From Pseudorasbora parva (taxonomy: Eukaryota; Chordata; Actinopteri; Cypriniformes; Gobionidae), in contig NC_090172.1 of the NCBI RefSeq assembly GCF_024679245.1, positions 41,214,776 through 41,278,775 of the forward strand: DNA of 64,000 nt, given 5' to 3'. The notes beneath the pieces are model-generated. The model worked only from the letters and a program-made list of their open reading frames with translations. It did no database searches and was not told the origin of the DNA. Shown piece by piece: positions 19,949 to 34,054 of this stretch (the first letter of the stretch is position 1; each line of letters opens with the position of its first letter). The position numbers and the translations under genes were made by a program.

Positions 19949-21658
19949 CTATAGGGGTATTGAAATTGGTACAAATGTGGGTACAAATACAAAACACACT
20001 TACACAGGAATCTATAAAGATTCATAAAATGTGTCTTAGATGAACAGACACCAAAGTTCTGCTGCTACACCAAATGTGAATTGAGAAAGTTTGTTTGACA
20101 GCCACCATTTAAATGTTTATACTTTAAAAAACAAATTTGAGTAGAAATATGTAATTTGTTTAGCAAATATTTTAACTTTATTATTATAAAAAAAATCATT
20201 GTGTAATTTAAGTGTTTGTACAAATCTGTTCAATTTTACCTTCAATATTATAGTAGGCTTCAACTGACTCCCATAGTTTACAGCATCAGTTAAGAGATGT
20301 GTATCCTATTCCTTGAGAAAATTTGCCATGCATGTGGCATACCTGTTATGTAGCCAAAAATAATCGATATTGAACCAAGCTGTTCTTGTGACAATTAATT
20401 TAATTTAACTCTTAATTTTTTTTAAATGACATAAACTAAATAGTTTTTCAATTATCACAACTGTTATAACAGAAACACTGGCACTGGTTATTCAATAAAC
20501 AGATATTACTGTTACTAAACTCTGCTCAAAAAGAAATGTAATTACAAATTGATCCATATCGTGATGTGTATCGTATGGTGACATTGATGATGCACAGCCT
20601 TAACTGAAAATGATCTTCAAACCAATTCATTAACAGTTACATGCAAATATGCATGACATGAAATAGGCCAATGTTAATAATTAAGCTAATGATAAATAGC
20701 CTAAATAAATAGAGCTAACGTTAACTTTTAGCCTAACGTTAAAGAATTTGTTGTTTGCTTCCATTCCAGTTACATTTGCATAGAAGTCTTTGACGTAACC
20801 TTACACTATGTAATGTTACACCTCTTGCATGGAAGATTAAATACATTATTTGAGCTTTAAACGGTTAACATAAGTAGGCTAGCATTTAATTTTAACTTAA
20901 TAGTTAAGAAGTTGTGCATATGTTATTTTTATTTCATATTCACTAACGTTACTAGACACAGCATCCATGGGAACGGTGCAGCTATATAAAGCCCACCTCT
21001 AGGACCGTGGCTGTCATCTCTATCAGCGATAAAAAAAAAAAAAAGATTAAATAGTTAGTCACGAAACGAACGACCACGTTAGCCTTAATTATTACTTAAC
21101 GTTACACTTCAGTGTTAGTTAAGCAACAAATATCCCTAACCGCATCTCCTTAACGTTAACGTTAAACCCCCCTCTGTCTCTCGAGCTTTGTCGGTTGACG
21201 TTACACCAAAGACGTTTCAGTGTATTTGGTTGAAATAACTTAACGTTACTAAAACGTTACTGCTGCAACTCTGGCTCGAGTGTAAGAAATTATTTTCTTT
21301 TTTCTTTTTGAGCGTCACTAGGATGTTATTCGCTTTGTTTATTGGGAAAAAAAATCGTTAACTAAGTTAAATTAACGTTAGTCAACACAGTTGGTCAGGC
21401 TCCACACAGTTGGCTAACATTACTCAAAACACGGTACAACATTTTAAAATACCAACAAAATTTCCCCCTAACAAGTAACTCAACTTTAATAGCATATTTA
21501 TGTGACAGTTGGAGGTATGACACTCACCTGGGCAAGATTCTTTCTCTCTCCTCAGTCTCTCTTCATAACGACGCCGGCTCCAAAGCCAAAGGTCCAACGA
21601 GCAACGACACAAATGACGCAGTTTCTCGAGTAGGACCGCTCGCGCACAAACAGCGTAC
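19949..21658. other. AT-rich non-coding sequence, AACGTTA-rich near 21 kb
   Basis: No exon recognised. 20960-21420 contains many AACGTTA/TTAACG words. A more GC-rich block at 21550-21655 has a possible - strand donor (CAGGTGAGTG) near 21525, which could be a 5' exon of the decayed gene. That link is speculation. Confidence 0.3.
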
Positions 21659-21818
<160 letters not shown>

Positions 21819-22570
21819 GACATCATAATATTTTATTAAAGCTAGACTACACAAATGAACAAAACATAAAATTAAAATAAAATAAATGTTAAGATAACTT
21901 TGTTTTGGCGCTGTAAATAACATTTTATAGTGGTGTGATAAAGTGAAATCAGTTTCCAGCTGAGAATTTTTTTTCCAAGAGGTTTTTTATTATTTTTATT
22001 TATAATGTATTGGGTATTAATATAATAAGCGATTGTATGGGTGATGATTTGAAAATGGTTCAAGTGTGGATTTGATTTGGTAGCCGCCTACAGTTATAAT
22101 TTGTGTGTATTGAATACCTATTGTGTTTTAATTTTAAAAAGTTGGGCAGGCCCCATATTCATTAGCTTAATTTTTAATACCAATGGTAAAAAGCTGTTTT
22201 GAATCACTTTGCTGGGGTCAAAAAGTGTTGTGTTTGAGGGCTCTGAAATATTTCATTTGGGGGCCTTTGGGCCAAAAAGGTTGAGAACCATGTTAACTTC
22301 ATGTGAATATTATTATTTTATTTAATGTTGTTTTGTAATCAATTCCCCAACTAAATTAAGAAACTAAAAGAGAGATAGAACCTAGAGGGGCTTTTTTTAA
22401 TTTATGACAGTGGTGCTATATAGCACCTTAACCATCCCAAAGAACCACTGAAGAACCGCTGAAGAACCACACAGGGGCTTTACAGGTTCTTTATATGGTA
22501 TTGGTGCTATATAGCACCTTATCCACCCTAAAGAACCGCTGAAGAACCACTGAAGAACCTTTTTTTTTTA

Positions 22571-24339
<1,769 letters not shown>

Positions 24340-24643
24340 ATTTGTAAGAGAGACAGCCTGCAAACAAAAGAGAAAAAATCTTCATAATTACAAAACAAAC
24401 AAACAAAAACATTTTTGTATGAAGAATATTTACTAAAAGCCAATGATGACAAATCTGTTTCACACATTAACAGCACATTTTTAATTAATTACATTCAATA
24501 AATGATCCAACCATGTATAATCTGTTTTTACTCTTAAATTATCTGAACAAGACAGCATATTAACTTACCATTTAAATGAGGCAGTGGCAAATGTTTTTTT
24601 GTGTCTGTGTGTGATGTCTAAAGAGGCATAATGAAATCATGTG

Positions 24644-24653
24644 TATTTATATA
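24644..24653 (-). promoter_or_regulatory. TATA box of intelectin 1
   Basis: TATATAAATA on the - strand, about 70 bp upstream of a likely 5' UTR exon whose donor (AATG|GTAAGT) is at 24566-24571. Placement fits a TATA-driven secreted-lectin promoter, inferred from position only. Confidence 0.5.
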
Positions 24654-24885
24654 ATTATCTTATCAGGGGTTGATTTATGATTAACCAAGTTTATAGATAT
24701 TACAGAATGTTTATGGCCTGTATATCATAATGTTAAATGGGTCATGACATAGATTTTGTTTATTATTGTAATATGCAGGCTACTCTGAGCTTCACTTATA
24801 ATGTTAAGTTTTGTTGTACAAAAAACAAGTATATACCGATCAGGCATAACATTATGGCCAGGTGAAGTGAATAACACTGATTTTA

Positions 24886-27328
24886 GCCCCGTTTCCACCA
24901 AAATTACCCGGAACAATTTGTACCAGGAACTTTTTTACAGGAACTTTTCTCCCCCCAGACCTGCAGCTGTCTGCGTTTCGACCGCGATAAAGTTCCGAGA
25001 AGATTAGGCAAATTAGTCCGGTGATGTAGGACTGCGCGCGACTGCTCCTCCAAATCAGTGAAGGACATGTAATCATTTTTAAGTGTACCGATTGAAAGGA
25101 CTGTTTACATGAGACGTTATCTAAACCGATCTGATGTTTACATGTGATGACTTTCAATCGCAATCATTTTGTCACATGCAGTTTGTCTGCCGCATCAAAA
25201 ATGTCACCGCTGTTTTCTCCAGCAGCTGAATGTGTTAACTGTAGCCATAGCAACTCTTAACGGCCACCAGGACTAATACAGTATTATTTATATCTATTTG
25301 CTGTAAATTGTAATAATCATCCCAGAGAAAAAAATCTTCTGTCAGGCGCAGTTAAAGTAAAAACTGCCTGGGGCAATATACGCTGTGTCATTACTCCAAC
25401 ATTATCTTCATAACTCACGAAATAAAAAGTTTACCCCTCAGAAAAATTCACTTTCCTCTCTTGTCAACATGAGCGCGGCGCGCGCCGTGACGCCGTCACG
25501 TCATGTAAGGACACACACTTAAAAGTAATCGGTCAGGTCGTTTACATGGTGAAAAAAAATGAATAACGAGTATGGAAGAGATTCAAGCTGTCCTGCTTTT
25601 GCTGGTTATGTATAGGTTTACTAAAGAGGTAATTAACAACGACAGAAAAGAGCACTAATATGCAGATTCAGCAGCATGCAGCATATTCAGAAAGCTTGTA
25701 AAGCTAGATTTAAAATGACAATGTATATTATTATCAGCTATTACGGACATTGAACGTGAGATGGCTGAGACGACCGCGCGCCACCAGACAGAGAGCAAGA
25801 CTGATATTTATTGAACGCAGAACGAACCTCGCAAAAGACTTTTAAGGGGGGGGGGGGGGGGGGGGGGGGGTGAAATGCTGTTTCATGCATACTGAGCTTT
25901 TTACACTGTTAAAGACTTGGATTCCCATCCTAAACATAGACAAAGTTTCAAAAACTAATGTTGGACGTTTGATGGAGTATTTCTGTGTTAAAAATACTCC
26001 TTCCGGTTTCTCACAAGTTTCGGCGAGTTTTTTTCGAGTATGGGTCTACTTGACGTTAAATAGATCGGAAGGTCCTTGTATGGGCCGTACGGGCTCTTCT
26101 CCCGGTAGGGTGCGCGCGCGCGTAACTAGAGGGAGAGAGAGGAAATGCACGCTGTAAACAGTCTCTCAGGTGCAGATCCAGTCGTCCGTGAACATTTCTG
26201 ACGCGCCCTATGGTTGCACCGCGCTCCACTTTATTCCTATGGGTGACTTCAAGCGACTTCAGCGCTTCAGCACAGCATTCCGGGAAGGCAGCGCTGCATT
26301 TGAACCGATTTGAACGCAGAAATGACGGGAAGCTTCAAGGCATCGCTTCAGTCGCGTCGCAAAGTGGATTTCCACGGTCACTGCTGTCACAGGACTTCAC
26401 CAAATCATACCAAAGAAGTGTGTTTTTGACAGAGCGGTCCCAGCGATAAAGTTCGGTCCTGCTTTGGAAGCAGCCGGTGAGTAAAACGGCTTCAAATGTC
26501 TGTGCTGTTGCTTATCGTCGCGTGAGTAAACATCAGTAAACGACACGATCTCGTGCTTCGTCATTCAAATGCGCTAACGGTTACTCCATTGCTGTTCTCT
26601 GTTGCGTTACACTAGTCTGACTCTGACGTGCAAAACCGTTTTGCTTGCTACTGCTAAGGTTTAGTCACATACAATAGTCCATAAACCGAATCATGTCCTC
26701 ATAAACTGCGAGTAAAGACACACAAAGGCCCCTAAATACAGTACATACCACAGAGACGGACATCCTGATGTTGCCGTTTCTCCTGTTCAATTTATTTCAG
26801 CCTCAGATTTGATTGTGGATCATTATCTGTATTAGCTGAGATAGCGATGGGTTTCTCCACGCTTGAGGACGTCACCGCTTTGTTTGCACTCGTCATTCTT
26901 TAGCTCCGCCCACACGATACGCCTCCAGGCGCTCGGTTTTTTCCGGAAAGACTCGGTACAGCCCATATTTCTTTTATAAATATGATAAAACTAAAGACTT
27001 TTCGGAGATATGAAGGATGCAATACTACTCTATAGGTACTCAAGATTGACATGAGATTGACTGAAACTGAGTGTTTCACCCCCCCTTTAAAAATGCCTGT
27101 TGAACTGAAATGCTGCGTGAGCTCAACCAATCAGCATGTTCAGCGCCCAAGTCCCGCCCTCGAAAGTTCCTGAACTTTGAAAAAGTACTACCTCGCGAGC
27201 AGGGCCGTTTGGAGGGGGAAATATTTACCCGGAACTTCATTTATACCCTGGTTCCTGCGGTCTAAACACACGAAGTACCACCCAAAGTTCCTAGTTCCTG
27301 GGTAAAGTTCCTGTGGTGGAAACGGGGC
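24886..27328. mobile_element. Non-autonomous PIF/Harbinger-like element
   Basis: Ends GCCCCGTTTCCACC and GGTGGAAACGGGGC, flanked by TTA (24883-24885 and 27329-27331), the 3-bp duplication typical of PIF/Harbinger. Removing it with one TTA rejoins the Tc1 text around ACTGATTTTATGTCTTCAT. Contains another element at 25844-27088. No transposase found. Confidence 0.8.
25844..27088. mobile_element. GGGGGTGAAA-type element nested in Harbinger
   Basis: Left end AAGGGGG (expanded to a run of about 25 G) then TGAAATGCTGTTTCATGCAT. Right end CTGAGTGTTTCACCCCCCCT. TTAA or TTTAA lies outside both. Interior is GC-variable and non-coding, including a CGCGCGCG stretch near 26110. Confidence 0.65.
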
Positions 27329-28030
27329 TTATGTCTTCATCACAGCACTGTTGGTGGGTGGGATATATTACTCAGCAAGTAAACATTTTATCCCCCAAGT
27401 TGATGTGTAATAAACTGGAATAAATGGGCAAGCGTGAGGATTTGAGCGAGTTTGACAAGGGCCAAATTTTGATGCCTAGACAACTAGGTCAGAGCATCTG
27501 AAAAACTGCAGCTCTTGTGGGGTGCTCCTTGTCTGCAGTGGTCAGTTTCTACCAAAAGTGGTCCAAGGAAGAAACAGTGGTGAACTGGCGACAGGGTCAT
27601 GGGTGGCCAAGGCTTTGATGCTCATAGACCACACCAACAGTGGGCATGTGAGCATTTTACATTTACATTTATTAATTTAGCAGATGCTTTTATTCAAAGC
27701 GACTTACCATGGAGGAATACAGGAAGCGATCCATCACAAAGAGACAAAAAAAATCACAAAAGGTTTTGGACATTATCAGAGAAGCATAAGCTAGAATAGG
27801 GAGGGGATAGAGGGAACTTTTTTCAAGCTACAGGAGATGTTTTTTCATCCATGCCAAGATGCTGTGTGTCATCAGCATAGCAATGGTATGAGAAACCATG
27901 TGCCTGTATGATGGGTTCCAGTGATGTAGTGTAAATGGAGAAGAGGAGAAGTCCAAGCACAAAGAGCCACGAGGAACCCCTGTGGTCAGCTAATGTGCTT
28001 TAGATACCTCCCATCTCCAGGCAACCTTAA

Positions 28031-28806
28031 AGGGTTACTTCAGCGATTAGGATATGGCTTTGTATCAGTAGAAACCCTGGAGTATATTCAAATGATTGTG
28101 CTTTCCCCCCTCATATCCCCCTGAGACAAGAGATTTATGCATTTTATTTCTGGAAAAATTCCTCTTATGATGCAAATTGACGATTTTTGCATCATAGGAG
28201 GAATGTTTGCCCAAAGGCTAAAGACTACAGCCAGCAGAGGGAGCCATTTCCGCATGTTTTGAACCCGCGCATGGGGGATGGGAGATTACACTCAGCTTGC
28301 AGGGAGAGAGCTCAGCCCACAGCTACAGGCACTCATTTAAACGGAGCTATGGGGAGCAATGTAAGTCTTTTAACTTCTCAAATTAATTTCTATGAAAGTT
28401 AAGCTTGCAAAGGCATGAACTGAAACACGCCAGACTGAACTCGCGTTGTGAATGTATGCCGCGAGTGTAGTCGCGATTACCTCAGCTCTCATCACTCCTG
28501 CATTTAGTGCTCAGTGCTGTGATACTCGCGCAGTGACTCACTCATTATATTGAACAGACACGTTCAGTTTTTAATTGTAGTGTCTTCTCCAACTCAGTCA
28601 AAGTAATCAAGTTGGTGGCGTTGGGGAATGGCACAGGGCAGCGAAGCATTCTGGGAATTGTAGTCTTTCATCCCCATGGCACAAAAATACATTTTCTGTC
28701 TTTTCTCAGTCTAGAAGACACCAAATTCAAAAATAATTTCACATTTCTACTGCATTGATGACCCAGTTTAAATACAGATTCATCTTCCGAGCGCTGAAGT
28801 ACCCCT
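28031..28806. mobile_element. TTAA-flanked MITE, TACTTCAGCG family, copy 1
   Basis: Ends AGGGTTACTTCAGCGATTA and CGAGCGCTGAAGTACCCCT, with TTAA at 28027-28030 and 28807-28810. Inserted in the L2 LINE. A second copy in the opposite orientation is at 44959-45746. Confidence 0.85.
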
Positions 28807-29941
28807 TTAAAAGACCTGCCTGTGATATAGGATTCAGTGGAGTGAAATGGCCAGAGATGAAAGATTGATGATTTACAGTATCAAAGGCAGCTGACAGATC
28901 AAGGAGGACGAGGACCGATGATTTGGAATCAGCTTTTGCAATCCACAGGGCTTCAGTGACTGACAGTAATGCAGTCTCTGTTGAGTGGCCCCTTTTTAAA
29001 CCTGATTGGTTGACCAGCTGATTATACTGTAAGAGAAAAGATGAAACCTGGTTAAAAACAATTCGTTCAAGTGTTTTCGCTATGAATGGTAGAAAAGAGA
29101 CAGGTCTGCAGCTAAGTGATGTGTTTAATGTGTGTTTTTTAATCAGTAAGGTGACCTGAGCCTGCTTGAATGTGGTAGGAAAAATGCCAGTGCAGAGAGA
29201 TGTGTTGATAATGCGTGTGAGTGCTGGTAAGAGTGTAGGAGAGATGGCTTGTAGAAGGTGTGAGGGAATGGGATCTAGAGGACGGGTGATAGGATGACTA
29301 GAAAATAGAAGTTTGGATACTTCTGCCTCAGTGAGTGTAGAAAAGGAGGAGAGGTGTTTAGCTGTGGATTTGGCTGATCTAAAATCCTGTGTGTGTGGAG
29401 GTGAGAACTGACCTCTGATGGTTGTTGTTTTATCAATGAGGAAATGGTCAAAGTTGTTTGGAGAAAAAGAAGTGGTTGGAGGTGGTGGAGAGGGACAGAG
29501 GAGAGAGTTGAATGTTCTGAAAAGTGTGCACGTGTTTGAGGTGCTGTTGATTTTGTTGTGGAAATATGAAGATTTAGCCACATGGACTTCATCTGAGATG
29601 AAAATAGAGATTGATACTTACTTAGATCAGATGGGTTGTTTGATTTGCACCATTTTCTCTCTGCTGCCCTGAGTTTGGTCCGGTGTTCACGAAGAACATC
29701 AGACAACCAAGGGCTAGAGGGAGTAGCGCATGCTAACATAGAAGAGGGGACAGATACTATCTAGACAAGAATTTAAAGTGGAACATAAAGTGTCTGTTTC
29801 AGTATTTACATGAAACTGAAAGTGAGCGCAGGTTTCATCTGAAAGTAACTGGAGGAGGGACTGGTGGTGCACAAGTAGGAAGTTGTAAATTAAATGTGAT
29901 GAAGAAATGATCTGAGATGTGTAGAGGTTTCACCTAAATGT

Positions 29942-30161
29942 AAATGGACTTCATTTATATAGCGCTTTTAACAGACCCTATGGCCATCCAAAGCTCTTTA
30001 CATTTTGCCTCACATTCACCCATTCATACACCGACGGCGATGTCAGCCATGTAAGGCGCCATCCAGCTCGTCGGGAGCAGCTGCGGTTAGGTGTCTTGCT
30101 CATGGACACTTCGACACTTGGTCAGACAACCTACATGAACCACTGAGCCACTGCCGCCCGC
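29942..30161 (-). mobile_element. tRNA-derived SINE, 5'-truncated
   Basis: Reverse-complement relative of 57407-57663. Shares the tail (TTTATATAGCGC, GGCCATCCAAAGC), the central CATGTAAGGCGCCATCCAGC text and the start GGGCGGCAGTGGCTCAGTGG. It lacks the segment with the B-box-like GGTTCGATCCC. Inserted in the L2 LINE. Confidence 0.7.
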
Positions 30162-30236
30162 AATAAATGTTATCTGTAATGCAGTTGAGTGTGAAGATGA
30201 CATCACGTTGGTTGCCAGATTTGTGGGTATGTGTAG

Positions 30237-30659
30237 TAGGGGTTGAACGACTTCCGTTTTTTTAAAGTTGACATTCATGTGATGAAAGTCGAATCGATGT
30301 CGACTAGTCGCTGATGACGTCATTAATGAGCAAATAAGCCTGAACCTTGAGCTGAGACGCGAACACGGGTCTTCTTGTGCAGCTATAGCATATGACACAG
30401 CGCTGCCCATAAGGTTATTGGTCCTACATAACAGCTTTTGTATCAGTTCTTTTGTCTAATGGTCATTATATTTCTCACAGATTTCTGCTCGTTTTGAATC
30501 AGATACAGATAAAGTAACACAATAATGATTTCAAGTATATAAATGCTCATCCTGTTGCGCCCTCTATAGGCCAGTGACTAGTCGACGTCAAGCTTAAAGC
30601 GCCATGACAGTGCATTAAGGTCGACTAGTCGATTAGTCGACTAGTCGGTGCAACCCCTA
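30237..30659. mobile_element. Non-autonomous hAT with 8-bp duplication ATGTGTAG
   Basis: Inverted ends TAGGGGTTG and CAACCCCTA, with ATGTGTAG on both sides (30229-30236, 30660-30667). The subterminal word GACTAGTCG is repeated. Non-coding, 423 bp, inside the L2 LINE. Confidence 0.9.
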
Positions 30660-31685
30660 ATGTGTAGTGATGAGCCGTTTGTCTAGGTGAATGTTGAAAC
30701 CACCAAAGACTACATGTGGCCTGCCATCCTCTGGGAATGAGGACAGCAGCACATCCAGCTCCTATAAAAAGTTGCCCAACTGACCTGGGGGGCAGTAAAT
30801 GACTACAATATGTATCTTAACAGGAGTTGTAACTGTAATACCATTGTACTCAAATAAGTTATTATTGCATAGAGAGGAGTGGGTTGAGTATTTCCAATTG
30901 TTAGAAATGAGAAGACCTCTGCCTCCACCCCTTCCAGTCTGGCAAAGGTTGTGAACAAAAGAGAAGTTGCTAGAGAGAGCACCAGGGGTTGCTGAGTCTT
31001 TTGGACAGATCCAAGTCTCAGTCAAGGCCAGGACTGGACCATGGAGAAATGGAAGTAGGCAATGGTAGAAGATGGCCTGTTCTGATGAATCAAGTTTTCT
31101 TTTTAAATCATGTCGATGGTGTGTCGCTTACCTGGGGAACACATGGCACATTAGGATGCACTATGGGAAGGCAAGCCGGCAGAGGGAGTGTGATGCTTTT
31201 GGAAATGTTCTGCTGGGAAACCGTGGGTCCTGCCATCCATGTGGATGTTATTTTGACACGTACCACCTACCTAAGCATTGTTGCAGACCATGTACACCCT
31301 TTCATAAAAAAATAATTCCCTGGTGGCTGTGGCCTCTTTCAGCAGGATAATGCTGAAAAGCAAAAATTGTTCAGGAATGATTTGAGGAGCACAACAATGA
31401 GTTTGAGGTGTTGACTTCACCTCCAAATTCCCCAGATCTCAATCCAAATGAGCATCTGTTGGAGGTGTGACCAAAAAAAGTCTGATCCATGGAGGCCCCA
31501 CCTTGCAACTTACAGGACTTAAAGGATCTCCTGCTAACATCTTGGTACCAGATACCACAGCACACCCTTAGGAGTCTAGTGGAATCTATACATCGATGGG
31601 TCAGGGCTGTTTTGGCAGCAAGACAGGGACCAACACAAAATTAGGAAGGAGGTCATAGTCATAATGTTATGTCAGATGGCTGTAT

Positions 31686-32035
31686 ATATACAAAAAATAT
31701 TATTTTATAAACCATCAAATTGTTCCAGAAGATGGGGTCCTTCTGACGTCTGTACAGAGACACAGTCGAGCTGTTTAAACAGGATGCAGCAAAACAAATA
31801 TTATTTTACTCTTCCATTTGTCCTGTTGTCAGGAGTAGCTCAATCGCGTAGGCAGGGTATGTCGGAAATTAACTGGGCATCTGTATACTGTATACTGCGC
31901 TAATGATTTTTAATGGGTTCTATCTGTTACCTATTATACCTATTCTCATCAAGGGATGACCTGTAGAGGCTGCTGAACAATTTAAATCAATACAGTCAAT
32001 ACTGAGTTGTAGCATGAGGGACACCATTCCAACTA
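31686..32035. other. Unassigned sequence
   Basis: Between the Tc1 right end and a decayed DIRS. AT-rich, no motif or frame recognised. Confidence 0.4.
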
Positions 32036-33120
32036 GGAACGAGGGTTACCATATGTAACCGAGACGTTCCCTTTCTGTCTGTTAACGTGTGTCAAAACTG
32101 ATATATGGGTCCCCTATACTAAACAGCAAGAAAGGGAGTACTAGGGAGTGCAATGGGAGGATTGGTGGGAGGCAAACAAGTCCTCACCAAATTGACTCCA
32201 TATCAGCTGGACCGTCTGGGGATGGAGTCTCCATTTTTTGCAGTGTGTGACCTGTCATGAGAGTGCATCGGCTGCACAATTGAGGTCGCCCAGGATATGA
32301 ATGTCTGTGCAGTGACATCAGTCGTTGCTGACTCCAGAGGAGGAGATGGTGTGACATGTGGCGATGACAGTTGATGTTTTGAAGGCCTCTTTTGTGACAA
32401 CAACATGCCTTGACACTTGGCCTAGGGGAACTCCTATAGTTAAGAGACAACATCAGATCAGTGTGATGGCCATGCGATATATGCCGCGGCACTATGCCCT
32501 TCTCACGACTGCACTGGTCTTATATGTATCCAAGTAGCGTGACTCTGAAAGTATTTCAGTGAAATCCCTGTCTTGTGCTTGAATAGGTTCAAGCAATGCA
32601 GCATTGACTGAGCACAGTCTAAAGAGAGATGCACAGTCCAGCTCCACACAGAGAAAAGAGATGCTCTGTGCAGAGGAGAGCTTGCTATTCTCCCAGTTGA
32701 CTTGAAGTCTCAGTGATGCTAGGCCCCGAAGGACCTGATCCCTGTGTTTGCAGATAGACTCCTGCGACTAAGCTAAAATAAGCCAGTCGTCGAGGTAGTT
32801 GAGAATGCGAATGCCCTTAAAGGAATAAGGGCAACCTGTGCAACCTTTGGCGACCTTCATGTTCATCCTTGGAAGGCAAACATGAAAGTGCATGTCCTTC
32901 AGTTCTATCACCGCAAACAATCCTGATGTCTGTCATATGTGAGCATGTTTGACCATGAGCGTGTTGAACGGGAGCTTATGCAGGGCCCAATTCAAAACAC
33001 ATAGATCTAGGATTGGTCTCAAACCACCACAATTCTTTAGTACAATAAAGTAAGTGCTGTAAAAACCCTACTTAAACTTAGCCGGGGGGACAGACTCTAT
33101 CGCATTCTTCATAAGAAGTT
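32036..33120 (-). mobile_element. Decayed DIRS-type retrotransposon fragment
   Basis: Starts with the DIRS-like terminal motif GGGTTACCATATGTAACC and GAGACGTTCCC. On the - strand at about 32770-32820 it reads GIRILNYLDDWLILA, the RT catalytic block also present in the better-kept DIRS at 58749-60659 (NYIDDW). Neighbouring text aligns in order with that copy. Many stops. Confidence 0.7.
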
Positions 33121-34050
33121 TTGCAGTGTCCTGACACAGGACAGCAGCGTCTTTGCCTCACACAGAGGTGAAAGGAACACCGCTGTATCTTGAATCTTGC
33201 AAACTGAATTTTGTAGCAAAGCCGGATTGTCCTGACCAGCCAACATAATAGGTTGGGAAGTACTAAAGGGACAATACTCAGAGTACTTGGATGCATTAAA
33301 TTGCTCAGAAGTGCATTTTATCTTACACAACATATACTTACATGTTTATCACTTTTAGCAGTGTTTTAAGTAACTTTAAAGGGTTTCCTGTAAAATGACA
33401 CCAACATTTTGAACCTAGACCACTGTATGTGTGTATGGGAGGCTTTTCAATTTGGGTAGGCCAAATCCAGGCGGAAATGGCACCAGAGTAATTTAGTGTA
33501 AATACATTACTTTGTTTAAAACAAATGCCAAAGTGATGCATATCTCCAGAAAGTACAGACTCTAAGCTTTGGCAAGCAAATGGTACCACTTATAACATCA
33601 TATATCCTCCACAGACATTTAAAATGGAAAGTATATACATGACGATGTCATTCCCGTCCCTGTACAGGGTCCACAGAGTTTAAGAGGTTAAAGGGGTCAT
33701 AAACTGAGAAATAAAATTTTCCTTGAGCATCTGACATATCAGAGGTCATCAAACTATATAATATAATATAAAGTCATATAATATAATATAAGTTTCAGAA
33801 CTGAAAACTTCCTTGTTAGTCCAATAAAAGCTTTTATTGACGCCAGGACCAGCAAACGACAGGTTTTTCAATTACCTCAAATGGAGGCAAGCACTGCCTC
33901 TGCAGAAGAATATCAATGCCTACTTCATCACTGCCTGTTTAGCTCCGCCCACCGATTCATGCATGACATGATGCAATAGAATAATTGAGAGAACAGTACA
34001 AAGGTACATTTCACTGAAGAGGAAGGCCTTTATGACAGTGCCAATAAGAG
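33121..34050. other. Unassigned sequence
   Basis: No coding or repeat ends recognised. 33690-33800 has AATATA-type short repeats. 33920-33960 has GTTTAGCTCCGCCCACC, seen upstream of other repeats here too (near 26900). Confidence 0.35.
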
Positions 34051-34054
34051 AGAA

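Larger units (their letters stand above)
27655..31026 (-). mobile_element. Truncated L2-type LINE inserted in the Tc1 element
   Basis: The - strand carries an endonuclease N-part (30661-31025: TETWICPKDSATPGALSSNF, then GRGGGRGLLIS and HIVVIYCPPGQLG) and an RT N-part (about 28850-29740: PLDPIPSHLLQAISPTLLPA, RPVSFLPFIAKTLERIVFNQ, LVLLDLSAAFDTVNHQ). The RT palm after FDTVNH is missing; the rest, 27655-28026, is a non-coding tail with CAAAGCGACTTACC. The order EN then RT is right for an L2/CR1-clade LINE. Three later elements interrupt it. It is dead. Confidence 0.8.
24833..31685 (+). mobile_element. Degenerate Tc1-like transposon, split by nested insertions
   Basis: Left end TATACCGATCAGGCATAACA; right end contains CATAATGTTATGTCAGATGG before TATATA. 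The transposase is in pieces on +: 27425-27650 reads EFDKGQILMPRQLGQSI, then KTAALVGC and FYQKWSKEETVVNWRQGHG; 31027-31640 includes CWETVGPAIHVDVILTRTTY then LSIVADHVHPF. Stops and frameshifts abound. Two interruptions, 24886-27328 and about 27655-31026, explain the 6.9 kb span. The remaining Tc1 sequence is about 1 kb, shorter than a full element. Confidence 0.85.
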
